The position numbers and the translations under genes are program-made. DNA of 47,072 nucleotides from Deltaproteobacteria bacterium (GTDB lineage Bacteria; Desulfobacterota; Syntrophia; Syntrophales; JAFGHS01): the NCBI GenBank assembly GCA_016928025.1, contig JAFGLN010000038.1:1-47072 (forward strand), read 5' to 3'. Below are positions 9,478 through 17,535 of this stretch, piece after piece. The number at the start of each line of letters is the position of its first letter. The stretch's first letter is position 1. The notes beneath the pieces are model-generated. The model saw only the letters and a program-made list of their open reading frames with translations. It had not been told where the DNA came from and did not search any database.

Positions 9478-9772
9478 CTATATTATCGAATCAAACAAAT
9501 CCTGCCACCCCGGGTTTACAGATTCAATCAATTCAAGTTTCCATGCCCGGTTCCATTCTTTTAGCTTTTTTTCCCCGTTCAATTGCAGAATGTATGTTCT
9601 CGTGCACTTCATACCACACCAATTGATGGACACGATAGCGTTTTGTAAATCCGTCTATTAAATTGTTTTTGCGTTCCCATACCCGTTTAACAAGATTGGA
9701 TGTTACACCTATATAGAGCGTGCCGTTTCGTTTACTTGCTAAAATATAGACAATGGGATTCTTGTTTGGCAT
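9478..9772 (-). pseudogene. GIY-YIG nuclease domain protein, frameshifted
   Basis: The first frame (9533-9772) gives VYILASKRNGTLYIGVTSN, a clear GIY-YIG core with the two Tyr motifs and the following Arg (VKRVWERK), then stops after IERGKKAKRMEPGMET. If one base is removed in the seven-base run at 9566-9572 (A7 on the coding strand), the normal family tail continues: LKEWNRAWKLELIESVNPG, ending at TAG 9478-9480. The full protein would be about 98 aa. Either the gene is broken, the A7 run slips in transcription, or there is a sequencing error. The start codon lies 8 bases from the right hairpin, and both hairpins tightly flank the gene, so gene and repeats look like one element. Confidence 0.85.
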
Positions 9773-9780
9773 TTTTCTTA

Positions 9781-9809
9781 CTGGATACCGGCTTTCGCCG
9801 GTATGACGT
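9781..9809. repeat. right hairpin unit of the GIY-YIG element
   Basis: CTGGA, then the palindrome TACCGGC-TTTC-GCCGGTA, then TGACGT. Inverted copy of 9431-9459. The pair bounds a 379-bp segment inserted between the thpR stop and the recA promoter region, in an otherwise compact gene order. Confidence 0.85.
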
Positions 9810-9832
9810 TATAATTCGAAAACTTTTGTGCT

Positions 9833-10417
9833 TTACGAAAACGGAAAAACTTCCAGTTTCGTATAGACCGCCCCGTCCGGACGCAAATCGCTCTTAAAGA
9901 GAATGAGTTCCGCTGCCGAAAATTCCCCCGCCGAATCGTCGCTCTCTTCGATCAGTTTGCCCAAACCGTTCAATCCCTGCGGCGATTTGACTCTGCCCAG
10001 TGTCAGATGGGGGCTGAAAGAACGATTTTCTCTTGGAAAACCAAAATTTTCAAGGGCTTTGTCTATTTTTTTTTGGAGCGCGACCAAAAGGCTCACGTCG
10101 CCGCCAATACCGAGCCAGATCACTCGGGGACGTCTTTCATTGGGGAAGACGCCGATTTTTTTAACATGCAGCATCAACGGACCCTGGCCCCGAATCTGTT
10201 CCCTCACTGTTGCTGAGATGGTTTCAACGTCAGTCAACGCGATATCGCCGAAAAATTTTAAGGTCAGATGGATGCCCTCCGGCCTTACCCATCGGACGGA
10301 GGCGCCCAACTGCTTTTTCAGACGGTTCTGAACGGCGGCGATGCCCTGCCTTACCGCTTCCGGCGGATCGACAGCGAGAAATGCCCTTACTTTTGCCTTA
10401 TTATTGACCTCATTCAT
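9833..10417 (-). CDS. thpR: RNA 2',3'-cyclic phosphodiesterase (2'-5' RNA ligase family)
   Basis: 194-aa member of the 2H phosphoesterase superfamily. The two catalytic HxTx motifs are HLTLKFFGDI near residue 50 and HLTLGRVKS near residue 137. The N-terminus RAFLAVDPPEAVRQGI is typical. Expected to open 2',3'-cyclic phosphates in RNA to 2'-phosphates. The ATG overlaps the cinA stop by 8 bases and has AAGGGTGAG upstream, so it is coupled to cinA. Confidence 0.93.
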   Translation of the reverse strand: MNEVNNKAKVRAFLAVDPPEAVRQGIAAVQNRLKKQLGASVRWVRPEGIHLTLKFFGDIALTDVETISATVREQIRGQGPLMLHVKKIGVFPNERRPRVIWLGIGGDVSLLVALQKKIDKALENFGFPRENRSFSPHLTLGRVKSPQGLNGLGKLIEESDDSAGEFSAAELILFKSDLRPDGAVYTKLEVFPFS

Positions 10418-11666
10418 CCGTCAACTCACCCTTGAGATACCGTTTGAGCATCAGAAGCAGCGCCTGGGACGTGATCATTTTGATCCGCCGCCGGTCCCAC
10501 CGGTACCGGTAATGTCGGCAGTAGGTTTTATCCTTGTCCGCCAGGGCGATAAAGACCGTGCCCACCGGTTTCTTCTCCGTTCCGCCCGAAGGGCCCGCGA
10601 TGCCCGTCGTTGAGATGCCGATGTCCGTCCGCCCCAGTTTCCGCACCCCTTCCGCCATAAGTCGGGCCGTCTCGGCGCTGACCGCCCCGAATTCATTGAG
10701 TATCTCCGCGGGAACACCGAGCAGGTCCGTTTTGGCGGTATTGCTGTAAGTCACGACGCCGCGCTCCAAATAAACCGAACTTCCCGGGATGTCGGTGAGG
10801 CGATCCGTCAGCAGTCCTCCCGTGCAGGATTCGGCGACGGCGAGGGTCAGCTTTTTCTCTGTCAGCAGGGCGGCGCAAACGCCTTCGAGGGTGTCCTGGT
10901 CAAAACCGAAGATATGGTCCGCCAGCCTTGCGACCACCTGCTCCTCCGCCTGTTGGAGATTTTTCTTCGCCTTCTCGAGGTCGGCGCCGCTGGTTGTCAG
11001 GACGACCTGAATTTCCGGGAAGTTCGGGTAGAACCCGATGCCGACGCCGAGACTGTCCAAATCGATGTCCGCGAGCCGCTCGTCCACGGCTGCTTCGGCA
11101 AGACCGAATGTTTTAATAATCCGCCGCTCCAGATGCTGCTGCTCTTCCGGGAAGGCCCGGACCAGGACGGGAATGACGCCTTCTGCCAGCATCCGTCTGG
11201 CCTCCATGGGGACGCCGGGGATGACGGTGATCATTTTGTCGTTGACCTTCAAAGCAAAGCCTGCAGCGGTACCGGCGGGATTGGGGATCACCTCCGCCCC
11301 TTCGGGAAACTCGGCCTGTTTGGCATTGTTGTTCGTCCAGTTGAGGTTTGCCCGCGCAAAACGCTCCTTGATATGATTCAGGGTGCCCTCGTCCGTAAAG
11401 AGTTTCCGGTTGTATGCCCGGGCAATGGCGGCCGTGGTGATGTCGTCCACCGTTGGACCGAGACCGCCCGTCACGACCACGGCATCGGCGCGGGCCAGGA
11501 TATAGTCCAGGCCGTCCTTGATGGCCTGATAGTCGTCGCCGACGGAGATGGTCCCGATCATTTTCCAGCCCCGCTGCACCACTTCGCGGGCGATATATGA
11601 GGAGTTCGTGTCCTGGGTTTTGCCGCTCGTCAATTCGTTGCCGATGGTTAAAACGCCGATTATCAT
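10410..11666 (-). CDS. cinA: competence/damage-inducible protein CinA (NMN deamidase)
   Basis: 418 aa with both standard domains. The N-terminal MoCF/COG1058 part (GVLTIGNELTSGKTQDTNS, VVVTGGLGPTVDD) acts as an ADP-ribose or NAD-related pyrophosphatase in characterised members. The C-terminal PncC-type domain (AVAESCTGGLLTDRLTDIPG, GIAGPSGGTEKKPVGTVFIA) deamidates nicotinamide mononucleotide. Full family length. Located between pgpA (28-base gap) and thpR (8-base overlap), part of the conserved cinA-recA neighbourhood. Confidence 0.95.
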   Translation of the reverse strand: MIIGVLTIGNELTSGKTQDTNSSYIAREVVQRGWKMIGTISVGDDYQAIKDGLDYILARADAVVVTGGLGPTVDDITTAAIARAYNRKLFTDEGTLNHIKERFARANLNWTNNNAKQAEFPEGAEVIPNPAGTAAGFALKVNDKMITVIPGVPMEARRMLAEGVIPVLVRAFPEEQQHLERRIIKTFGLAEAAVDERLADIDLDSLGVGIGFYPNFPEIQVVLTTSGADLEKAKKNLQQAEEQVVARLADHIFGFDQDTLEGVCAALLTEKKLTLAVAESCTGGLLTDRLTDIPGSSVYLERGVVTYSNTAKTDLLGVPAEILNEFGAVSAETARLMAEGVRKLGRTDIGISTTGIAGPSGGTEKKPVGTVFIALADKDKTYCRHYRYRWDRRRIKMITSQALLLMLKRYLKGELTDE

Positions 11667-11694
11667 TCAATGAATCCTTAATGTTGTTAAATAA

Positions 11695-12153
11695 TTATAT
11701 CTTAAACAGGTTGATGATCATCAGAAGTAAAATATTGGCGTAAATACCTGCCGCCCAATCATCCGCCACAATGCCGTAACCGCCGGGGAGCTTCCTTTGA
11801 ACATAATTGGCGGGAAACACCTTAACGATATCGAAGAAACGGAAAAAAACAAAACCCAGGATGCAATGTAAGACCGTCGGGGTTACAAGAAACATGGTCC
11901 ATAAATACCCCGCAATCTCATCGATGACAATCCGTTGGGCGTCTTTTTCGTTGTAAAGCTTTTCTGCTTCCTGTGACACATAGACGGCCAGGAAGATGAA
12001 GGCCAGGGCTGTTATTAAATAAAGGGGCCGGGACAGAGGTGATAAAATCAAGTAAACAGGGATGGCACATAACGTTCCCGCCGTCCCCGGGGCGACAGGC
12101 GCAAGGCCGCTGCCGAATCCCGTAGCAAGTATCTTAATGAATTTTTCGTTCAA
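11695..12153 (-). CDS. pgpA: phosphatidylglycerophosphatase A
   Basis: 152-aa inner-membrane enzyme that removes phosphate from phosphatidylglycerol phosphate. Diagnostic motifs are GSGLAPVAPGTAGTL near residue 14, IVIDEIAGYLWTMF near 70 and YGIVADDWAAGIYAN near 126. Several hydrophobic helices are present. The start codon is TTG (12153-12151), preceded by AAGAGGTG at good spacing; no ATG fits. First gene of the pgpA-cinA-thpR unit. Confidence 0.93.
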   Translation of the reverse strand: MNEKFIKILATGFGSGLAPVAPGTAGTLCAIPVYLILSPLSRPLYLITALAFIFLAVYVSQEAEKLYNEKDAQRIVIDEIAGYLWTMFLVTPTVLHCILGFVFFRFFDIVKVFPANYVQRKLPGGYGIVADDWAAGIYANILLLMIINLFKI

Positions 12154-12199
12154 AGAACACCTCTTTCATTACAGACAGGGCAATCCACATGTCGAATAT

Positions 12200-12228
12200 C
12201 CCCTATCCTCTTTTCCAATTTCTGTCAA
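12200..12228 (-). promoter_or_regulatory. weak candidate promoter for pgpA-cinA-thpR
   Basis: On the minus strand a perfect TTGACA (12228-12223) lies about 70 bases upstream of the pgpA start. The -10 position at 17-base spacing reads TAGGGG, a poor match, so the site is tentative. Confidence 0.3.
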
Positions 12229-12283
12229 TGGTTTTGAAAAGGTAATATTATCCGGCGGATATAAGATGAATCCCATGAATAAG

Positions 12284-13537
12284 TTATGCTTTTTGACCGG
12301 TCTGTCTTTTCTTTTGCCGGATCAGCTCCATGAAGGCATCAATGCGGGTTTCGATCTGGCCCTCCGAAAAGTGGCGCTCGTCCACCATATCGGCCTCGAT
12401 GATGAGAGAGGGAATATCTCTTTTTTCCTGGACGATGCGCTTGATGTCATACTGGCCGAAGGAATAGGGTTTGCAACTCCGGTTCGAGTGCATGACAAAA
12501 CCGTCGACGCCGTATTTATCGACAAGGTCAACGACCTGTTTGGCCATTTCGTCGACGCCGATATTCAGATAGATGCGGGCGTAGCCGGCGGCCATACTGC
12601 CCAGAAAGTCGTTTTCATCCAAATACTTAAGGGTGCCGCACCAGGCCGAGGTATAGGTGTCGGCCACAAGACAGGCGTCGTGGGCGGCAAAGGTCTCCGA
12701 CAGCCACTTCATCCGGTACCAGATGGGAATGTTGTCCCAGAGCAGGCGGATGCGCTCGCGGGGGACAGCGCCGATTCCCTGGGCAATCCGGTCATTCATT
12801 TCGGCCAGGAGCATGGTGTAATAATCGATGGCCGGCTGTGTGCCCCGGAGGGTAACGATAAGGGCCATGTGGATGAAGGCGTCGATGGCGGAAAGGGGCG
12901 CGGGCCGATGAGTTGCCGAATCGAGAACGGCCTGCCACAGGCGCTGGCCTTGAAGCGACATCCGGCCGACCTCCTGCATCCGGTCATAGTCAAACTTTTT
13001 GCCGCAGACATCCTCCAGAAAGGCGATGTACTCCTGGATCTGGCGCTTCACGTATTTTTCGGCTTCTTCCGGATACCGGGTATGGCAGAATGGCGTGTCG
13101 AGAATGAACAGCGGGCAGTTGTAATATCGCGCCTGAATCTCATACCATTTAAGGACGGTTCCGCAGATGTTGTTGCAGCAGATGAGCATGTCCGGTTTGG
13201 GTAGCCCGCCGATCGGTCCGCCGTCCGTCGGCGAGCAGGCAATATCCGACCGGGCGTAGGAGCATAAGTCGATGGAATAACCCATCATTTCCGCTTTTTC
13301 ACATAGATCGACGCCCATCTTGCTGGCCCCGATCATGGCACCGTGATTTTCCGGATAAACAGGAATGACATCCATGACGACCAGCGGTTCCACGGGGCCG
13401 CCGCTCGTGATCCAGGCCACTTTCTTGCCCGTATCGGCGGCCGTTTTCGCCTCCATGTAGTAATTCGTCATGATTTCCTGCATTTTGGCCGTCGATTTGA
13501 TTTTCCTTTTTTCTTTTTCCGGATCTTTTTCCGCCAT
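12284..13537 (-). CDS. 2-hydroxyacyl-CoA dehydratase family subunit (BcrB/HgdB-like)
   Basis: 417-aa iron-sulphur subunit of the HgdB/FldB/BcrB superfamily, which performs radical dehydration of 2-hydroxyacyl-CoA or reduction of benzoyl-CoA. Candidate cluster cysteines include those in SIDLCSYARSDIAC (about 90-97), MLICCNNICGT (about 116-121) and SNRSCKPYSFGQ (about 355). Starts 12 bases after the partner gene with GAAAGGAG upstream, so the two are co-transcribed. The order small-subunit then large-subunit matches bcrC-bcrB of class I benzoyl-CoA reductases. However, no ATPase activator (BcrA/D, HgdC) is in the window, so the substrate cannot be chosen. Confidence 0.88.
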   Translation of the reverse strand: MAEKDPEKEKRKIKSTAKMQEIMTNYYMEAKTAADTGKKVAWITSGGPVEPLVVMDVIPVYPENHGAMIGASKMGVDLCEKAEMMGYSIDLCSYARSDIACSPTDGGPIGGLPKPDMLICCNNICGTVLKWYEIQARYYNCPLFILDTPFCHTRYPEEAEKYVKRQIQEYIAFLEDVCGKKFDYDRMQEVGRMSLQGQRLWQAVLDSATHRPAPLSAIDAFIHMALIVTLRGTQPAIDYYTMLLAEMNDRIAQGIGAVPRERIRLLWDNIPIWYRMKWLSETFAAHDACLVADTYTSAWCGTLKYLDENDFLGSMAAGYARIYLNIGVDEMAKQVVDLVDKYGVDGFVMHSNRSCKPYSFGQYDIKRIVQEKRDIPSLIIEADMVDERHFSEGQIETRIDAFMELIRQKKRQTGQKA

Positions 13538-13549
13538 GATGTGCTCCTT

Positions 13550-14668
13550 TCACAGCATCTCAATGAATGCCTCAAAGCGGGTTTTCAACTGTCCATGGGC
13601 GGGAAGCTGGTCGCTGACCTCGATGAGGATGTTCGGGACCCCTTCGTTATCCAGCGCGGATTTGAGGTAGGGATAATCAAAAGCGTGGGGATCGCAGTAT
13701 TTTAACAGCAGAAAGATGACGCCGTCAGCCTTCCTTTTTTTTGCCAGCGAAACGAGATGGTCCGCCCGGTTTGATAAACCGTCGTGCTTGGCGGGACAAA
13801 CGACGCGGTTCATATAACGGTCGGCGATGGCGGATAGGGGTTCGGCTGTTTCGTCAACATGTCCTTCAAAGTAGCGGGCTCCCGAACAAAAATCGTCCCA
13901 GACCACGTCCCCGCCGGCCTCATCGATAATCGAATAAATATCGGGGTGTTCGCAAATGCTGCCAGCCATGACGATGCGCTTTCTTTTATTTGCTGTCTCC
14001 TTTGGAGATTGAGCTTCAAGATTTTCGATCAGCTTCGGCAATTCCGACAACAGGTCCTGCCGATCCATCATCATGGATGCCCGCATGATGGTATAGAGTT
14101 CATGACCCTTTGGTGTAGCGGGGTTATCGTGATGAAGCTCGTAAAGCCTTTTTAAATACCCCCTTATTTTATTGGTTGTATTTATGGCCTTCCGGAGATC
14201 GCTTTTGGTAATCGGTCTGTTCAGATGTTTTTCCAGATCGAGACGAAAGCGTTCCAAGACGTCCATGAAATAATCGCGGGAACTTGCCGTATTAAGTTTG
14301 ACGGGTAAAACGACGTCGCAGTGAAAGGGCAGATTGACATTGATGCGCCAGATATCCGAGAGCCGCATGATGGAATCGCAGGAATGGGGAAAAACGGTAC
14401 CGGCCAGAAAATCGAGATTTCCGGCCAGGGCATCTTCCAAGGCGCCGCGCACCAGGGCGCAGCTGTATGTTTGTAGGTGTTCATCGGCAAGCTCGATGTT
14501 CCGGCTGTTTCCGAAAATCCGGAAGGGGTGGGCGCCCGCCGCCAGAATCAATTCTTCCGGTGTATAGGAACAGACATATCCGATGATCGGTTTGGCGCTT
14601 TTCGCTTGCTGCTGCCTGCCGTAAGCAGCAGGATCCCCGATAATATTTTCAAATATTTCACAGTTCAT
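13550..14668 (-). CDS. 2-hydroxyacyl-CoA dehydratase family subunit (BcrC/HgdA-like)
   Basis: 372-aa partner of the preceding family member. Likely [4Fe-4S] ligands are C33 (YVCSYTPEEL), C70 (QTYSCALVRG) and C97 (FPHSCDSIMRL), all at positions typical for this superfamily. The open frame extends 38 codons further upstream, but the ATG at 14668 has AGGTGAGG at good spacing and matches the usual N-terminus. It is transcribed divergently from the FKBP gene from a near-consensus promoter at 14742-14770. Confidence 0.88.
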   Translation of the reverse strand: MNCEIFENIIGDPAAYGRQQQAKSAKPIIGYVCSYTPEELILAAGAHPFRIFGNSRNIELADEHLQTYSCALVRGALEDALAGNLDFLAGTVFPHSCDSIMRLSDIWRINVNLPFHCDVVLPVKLNTASSRDYFMDVLERFRLDLEKHLNRPITKSDLRKAINTTNKIRGYLKRLYELHHDNPATPKGHELYTIMRASMMMDRQDLLSELPKLIENLEAQSPKETANKRKRIVMAGSICEHPDIYSIIDEAGGDVVWDDFCSGARYFEGHVDETAEPLSAIADRYMNRVVCPAKHDGLSNRADHLVSLAKKRKADGVIFLLLKYCDPHAFDYPYLKSALDNEGVPNILIEVSDQLPAHGQLKTRFEAFIEML

Positions 14669-14741
14669 CGCCGCCTCACCTATAAAATAGTGTTTTGCTT
14701 CAATGGTTGATTGTAAAAGTGGATTCACAACATTACGGGAC

Positions 14742-14770
14742 ATCATAGGCACTGAACGATATGAAGTCAA
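14742..14770 (-). promoter_or_regulatory. sigma-70-type promoter of the dehydratase pair
   Basis: On the minus strand TTGACT (14770-14765), 17 bases, TATGAT (14747-14742). Position and spacing are ideal for a transcript starting near 14735, giving a leader of about 65 bases. Confidence 0.65.
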
Positions 14771-14785
14771 TGAAAATAGCAAAAT

Positions 14786-14804
14786 CGACTATTTATGAAA
14801 GTCG
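14786..14804. promoter_or_regulatory. inverted repeat between divergent promoters
   Basis: CGACT (14786-14790) and AGTCG (14800-14804) with 9 bases between lie between the two divergent promoters. It is short and could be an operator or chance. Confidence 0.25.
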
Positions 14805-14815
14805 GCAACATGTAT

Positions 14816-14844
14816 TTGACTATGCCGTTCTTTCATCATATACT
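14816..14844 (+). promoter_or_regulatory. sigma-70-type promoter of the FKBP gene
   Basis: TTGACT (14816-14821), 17-base spacer, TATACT (14839-14844), 48 bases before the chosen ATG at 14893. Near-consensus. Confidence 0.7.
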
Positions 14845-14892
14845 CCGCCTCACCATAAGGAAGTTAAAATAACAGACAGGGAAAGGACTCAT

Positions 14893-15579
14893 ATGCGTAA
14901 ACTCATTGTTGTTTTGCTGATCGCAGGATTAATGCTGGCCACAACGGCATGCGCCAAGACGGAACCTAAAACGGATGACGAGAAAGCCCTTTACGCCATC
15001 GGCGTTATTATGTCCAAGCAGATGGAAATGCTGTCCCTCACGCCGGAAGAACTCGAATTTGTCAAAAAAGGCATTACAGATGCCATGACGGGGGCAAAAT
15101 TGATTGTCGAGCCGGAGGCCTATCAACAGAAGGTTGCTGAATTTGCCCAGGGCCGCATCAAAAAATCTACAGAGAACCAAATTGAAAAATCAAAGGCCTA
15201 TCTGGACAGTGCTGCCAAGGAACAAGGGGCCCAGAAAACGGATTCCGGCCTGGTCTATATCTCCACAAAGGAGGGGACCGGCAAACAGCCTCAAGCGACG
15301 GACACGGTCCGGGTACACTATGAAGGTAAATTGATTGATGGGAAGGTTTTTGACAGCTCCATGAAACGGGGACAGCCGATAGAATTTCCGCTCAACCAGG
15401 TGATCAAATGCTGGACGGAGGGTGTAACGAAAATGAAAGTCGGTGGTAAAGCGACACTGGTATGCCCGGCCGAACTCGCCTATGGCGAACAGGGACGTCC
15501 CCCTGTTATTCCGGGCGGCGCGGCCCTTGTGTTTGAGGTCGAACTTCTGGATATCATTAATCCTGAAACGAAGAAGTAG
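14893..15579 (+). CDS. FKBP-type peptidyl-prolyl isomerase, exported (probable lipoprotein)
   Basis: 228 aa. The start at 14893 has GGGAAAGGA upstream and gives a classical signal peptide, MRKLIVVLLIAGLMLATTAC, whose Cys 20 may be lipidated although the -3 residue (Thr) is not ideal. An FKBP_N-like helical dimerisation part (about 25-110) is followed by the FKBP domain (about 125-225), with VRVHYEGKLIDGKVFDSS, GWTEGV-like CWTEGVTKMKVGGK and LAYGEQGRPPVIPGGAALVF. It resembles Mip/FkpA folding helpers of the cell envelope. The frame opens further upstream, but that region holds the promoter. Confidence 0.93.
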   Translation: MRKLIVVLLIAGLMLATTACAKTEPKTDDEKALYAIGVIMSKQMEMLSLTPEELEFVKKGITDAMTGAKLIVEPEAYQQKVAEFAQGRIKKSTENQIEKSKAYLDSAAKEQGAQKTDSGLVYISTKEGTGKQPQATDTVRVHYEGKLIDGKVFDSSMKRGQPIEFPLNQVIKCWTEGVTKMKVGGKATLVCPAELAYGEQGRPPVIPGGAALVFEVELLDIINPETKK

Positions 15580-15611
15580 ATTTTTTGACGTAAGATCCCA
15601 TAAGATATCTC

Positions 15612-15642
15612 GGGAAGGCTTTGTTTATCTCAAAGCCTTCCC
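15612..15642 (+). terminator. intrinsic terminator after the FKBP gene
   Basis: Perfect 12-bp stem, GGGAAGGCTTTG (15612-15623) and CAAAGCCTTCCC (15631-15642), with a 7-base loop, followed by TTCCTTAA. It lies 33 bases after the stop. The T-tract is modest; the structure could also serve the convergent gene on the minus strand. Confidence 0.7.
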
Positions 15643-15721
15643 TTCCTTAATGATCAATTCAAAAAGCCTCCCGGCTTTTCTAAGAACGTTCAGTTTGTAT
15701 CTGTTCGCTGGATCCGATTCG

Positions 15722-16558
15722 CTACTTCATATCCGGCCAGCCTGAATGTGCGCCCAGCGTGGTATTGAACATCAAAGCCTCGATTTGGCGGATTTGTCCC
15801 TTGACGATCTTGAACAGTTCGGCCAGATAGATGGTATGAGGCGTGATCATATGCACGGGCAAGTGCTCCATGGGAATAGGGAAAAGATCGAAATGTTCTT
15901 TTCTGGCCGGCACATCCATCATGAATACACCGAATACCAGACCCTTCTGTTCCTCCACGATGACATATCGGCGGTTGCGCACTTTGGTGATATAGGCGAA
16001 GATTTTTTTTTCGAACTGGCCCAGACAGGAGAGCGGCACGGGACCGGAATTGGTGGTCTGCTGGCCGTTGGCCGTCCGGTTGCACTCCCGATGAAACGGG
16101 ACATTCGCCGTGTTGTCTTCGATGCAGTTGAAATAGCTTTCCGCCGCTGCGATCATCTCTTCACGGGGTGTGCGCTCCGAAGGATCGAGAATCGTGCTGT
16201 AAATAGGCTTGGGCTCTTTCATGGACGCGGGATTGGCAATGGATGCCGTTCCCTCACGGGCAATAATGGTTTCGATTTCCGTGATGACATCGCTTTCCAC
16301 TTTTAAGCGAACCAGAAAATTGGCGAGCTTCATGGTTTCCCTGGCGACACCGTAAAGGACGATCTGGCCTGTAGGGGCATCGGGAATATAATGTCTGTAT
16401 GTGATTTCCGATGCCGTTTCCAACAGGCCTTGCCCCAATTGGACGGGGTAACCGTTTTCCGTGATCTTGAGATTTTTTGCGATGGGAAGAGTGGACGGAT
16501 CGTTGGCGACGAGGCATTCCAAATATCGATCCATCATGGCGATGAGTTTTTCTTGCAT
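15722..16558 (-). CDS. uncharacterised protein with a paralogue at the right edge
   Basis: 278 aa, function unknown. The N-terminal segment (MQEKLIAMMDRYLECLVANDPSTLPI) resembles the start of SnoaL/NTF2-like proteins. The C-terminal third (AELFKIVKGQIRQIEALMFNTTLG, ending GWPDMK) also fits an NTF2-like fold. No signal peptide if the start is at 16558, which has GGAGG upstream; an 18-codon upstream extension is hydrophobic but lacks a ribosome site. The same C-terminal pattern (AELFKIKGG, GTTPGWP) occurs in the partial gene at 46883-47072. The next gene upstream is also SnoaL-like, which hints at related small-molecule binding or isomerase work. Confidence 0.7.
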   Translation of the reverse strand: MQEKLIAMMDRYLECLVANDPSTLPIAKNLKITENGYPVQLGQGLLETASEITYRHYIPDAPTGQIVLYGVARETMKLANFLVRLKVESDVITEIETIIAREGTASIANPASMKEPKPIYSTILDPSERTPREEMIAAAESYFNCIEDNTANVPFHRECNRTANGQQTTNSGPVPLSCLGQFEKKIFAYITKVRNRRYVIVEEQKGLVFGVFMMDVPARKEHFDLFPIPMEHLPVHMITPHTIYLAELFKIVKGQIRQIEALMFNTTLGAHSGWPDMK

Positions 16559-16654
16559 AAGACCTCCGAAAATAAAGAATATATTCAAAAAAAACAGCCG
16601 GGGATTTGTCATCCTTTCTTCAAAGTTTATTGAAGTTTTAGTCTCCCTTCCTTA

Positions 16655-16791
16655 AGAGACTGTGTCATTCCGTGCAAGTGAAGCGCGACACGGAATCCAG
16701 GATTTATTAATAAAATAGGTTCCTTCTGGACCCCGGCTTTCGCCGGGGTGACGGTTCAAAAGGCACTTTTGACTATTGCGACACAGTCTCT
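16655..16791. repeat. 137-bp miniature element with 12-bp terminal inverted repeats and two hairpins
   Basis: The ends are AGAGACTGTGTC (16655-16666) and its perfect reverse complement GACACAGTCTCT (16780-16791). Inside are two hairpin units of the same design as those around the GIY-YIG gene: GTCATTCCGTG...CACGGAATCCAG (16664-16700) and CTGGA-CCCCGGC-TTTC-GCCGGGG-TGAC (16726-16752). It has no coding capacity. It lies in the 254-base gap between two minus-strand genes. It looks like a non-autonomous mobile element; I could not define a clear target duplication. Confidence 0.8.
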
Positions 16792-16812
16792 AAAGGGGGA
16801 AAGCAGATAAAT

Positions 16813-17469
16813 TTATTCTTTATACGGCTCCGGGGGCGGCGGATCGTAGCGGTTAACCTGATCCGTTTTGTAAGGCGCGTGATAATCCGGAGCGGATTGC
16901 GCATCCGGCGGAGCCACGACATGTCCCGGTTCCAGGTTTTCCTTATGCCAGCCCTGTTCATAGCGGGACAGGAAGATCTGGCGCCACCGGAATTTCAGAA
17001 TCTTCCACTGGCCTTTTTGTTTGATATACTCCTTTTCATATTTTCCCCAACACCAGGCGCCGGCGATGGTCCCTTGGGCATCGATGGGAAAGTTCGTGAT
17101 CCCGGGGCTCATCCAGACGGCCTTGGCCTGCGTGCCGTCCTTGTTGATTTCAATGACGGGATTGACGGCCAGGTGGATGACCATATTCCCCTTAATCTGG
17201 GGCGCATAGTCCGTTGTGATGGGATGGTCCGTATGGCTTAAAAGAAAATATCGGTGCGGTGCATCCCTGCCCTTCAAGATGCCCTTGTTGCTGAGTTTGA
17301 TTTCCACCTCATCGCTGTCGGCAAAAAGGTCCACGATGGCCTTCACCTTTCCGATATTAATGTACTGACAGTATAGAGACTGGAGTTTCCAGATGGCGAT
17401 ATAGTCGTTCAGATACCGGTTTTGTTTTTCCAGTCGATCCAGCCTTTCTTCGATGGACGCTTTTTCCAT
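16813..17469 (-). CDS. SnoaL-like (NTF2-superfamily) protein
   Basis: 218 aa. A short coiled-coil-like start (IEERLDRLEKQNRYLNDYIAI) precedes a SnoaL_4-type domain: WKLQSLYCQYINIGKVKAIVDLFADS, HLAVNPVIEINKDGTQAKAVW, and WKILKFRWRQIF. The family comprises small-molecule isomerases, dehydratases and ring-hydroxylating dioxygenase beta-like folds. The C-terminal 40 residues are Pro-rich (PPPPEPYKE). GGAGGAAC precedes the ATG. The substrate is unknown. Confidence 0.8.
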   Translation of the reverse strand: MEKASIEERLDRLEKQNRYLNDYIAIWKLQSLYCQYINIGKVKAIVDLFADSDEVEIKLSNKGILKGRDAPHRYFLLSHTDHPITTDYAPQIKGNMVIHLAVNPVIEINKDGTQAKAVWMSPGITNFPIDAQGTIAGAWCWGKYEKEYIKQKGQWKILKFRWRQIFLSRYEQGWHKENLEPGHVVAPPDAQSAPDYHAPYKTDQVNRYDPPPPEPYKE

Positions 17470-17535
17470 ATTTGTTCCTCCTGAGAATTATTTTTAACTT
17501 TAAATAAATTCTTTATCAAAATGCAAAGAAAAAAA

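Noticed and set aside
12062..13204. 380-codon open frame on the plus strand
   Set aside because: Antisense to the pgpA 5' end and the dehydratase subunit; no start signals.
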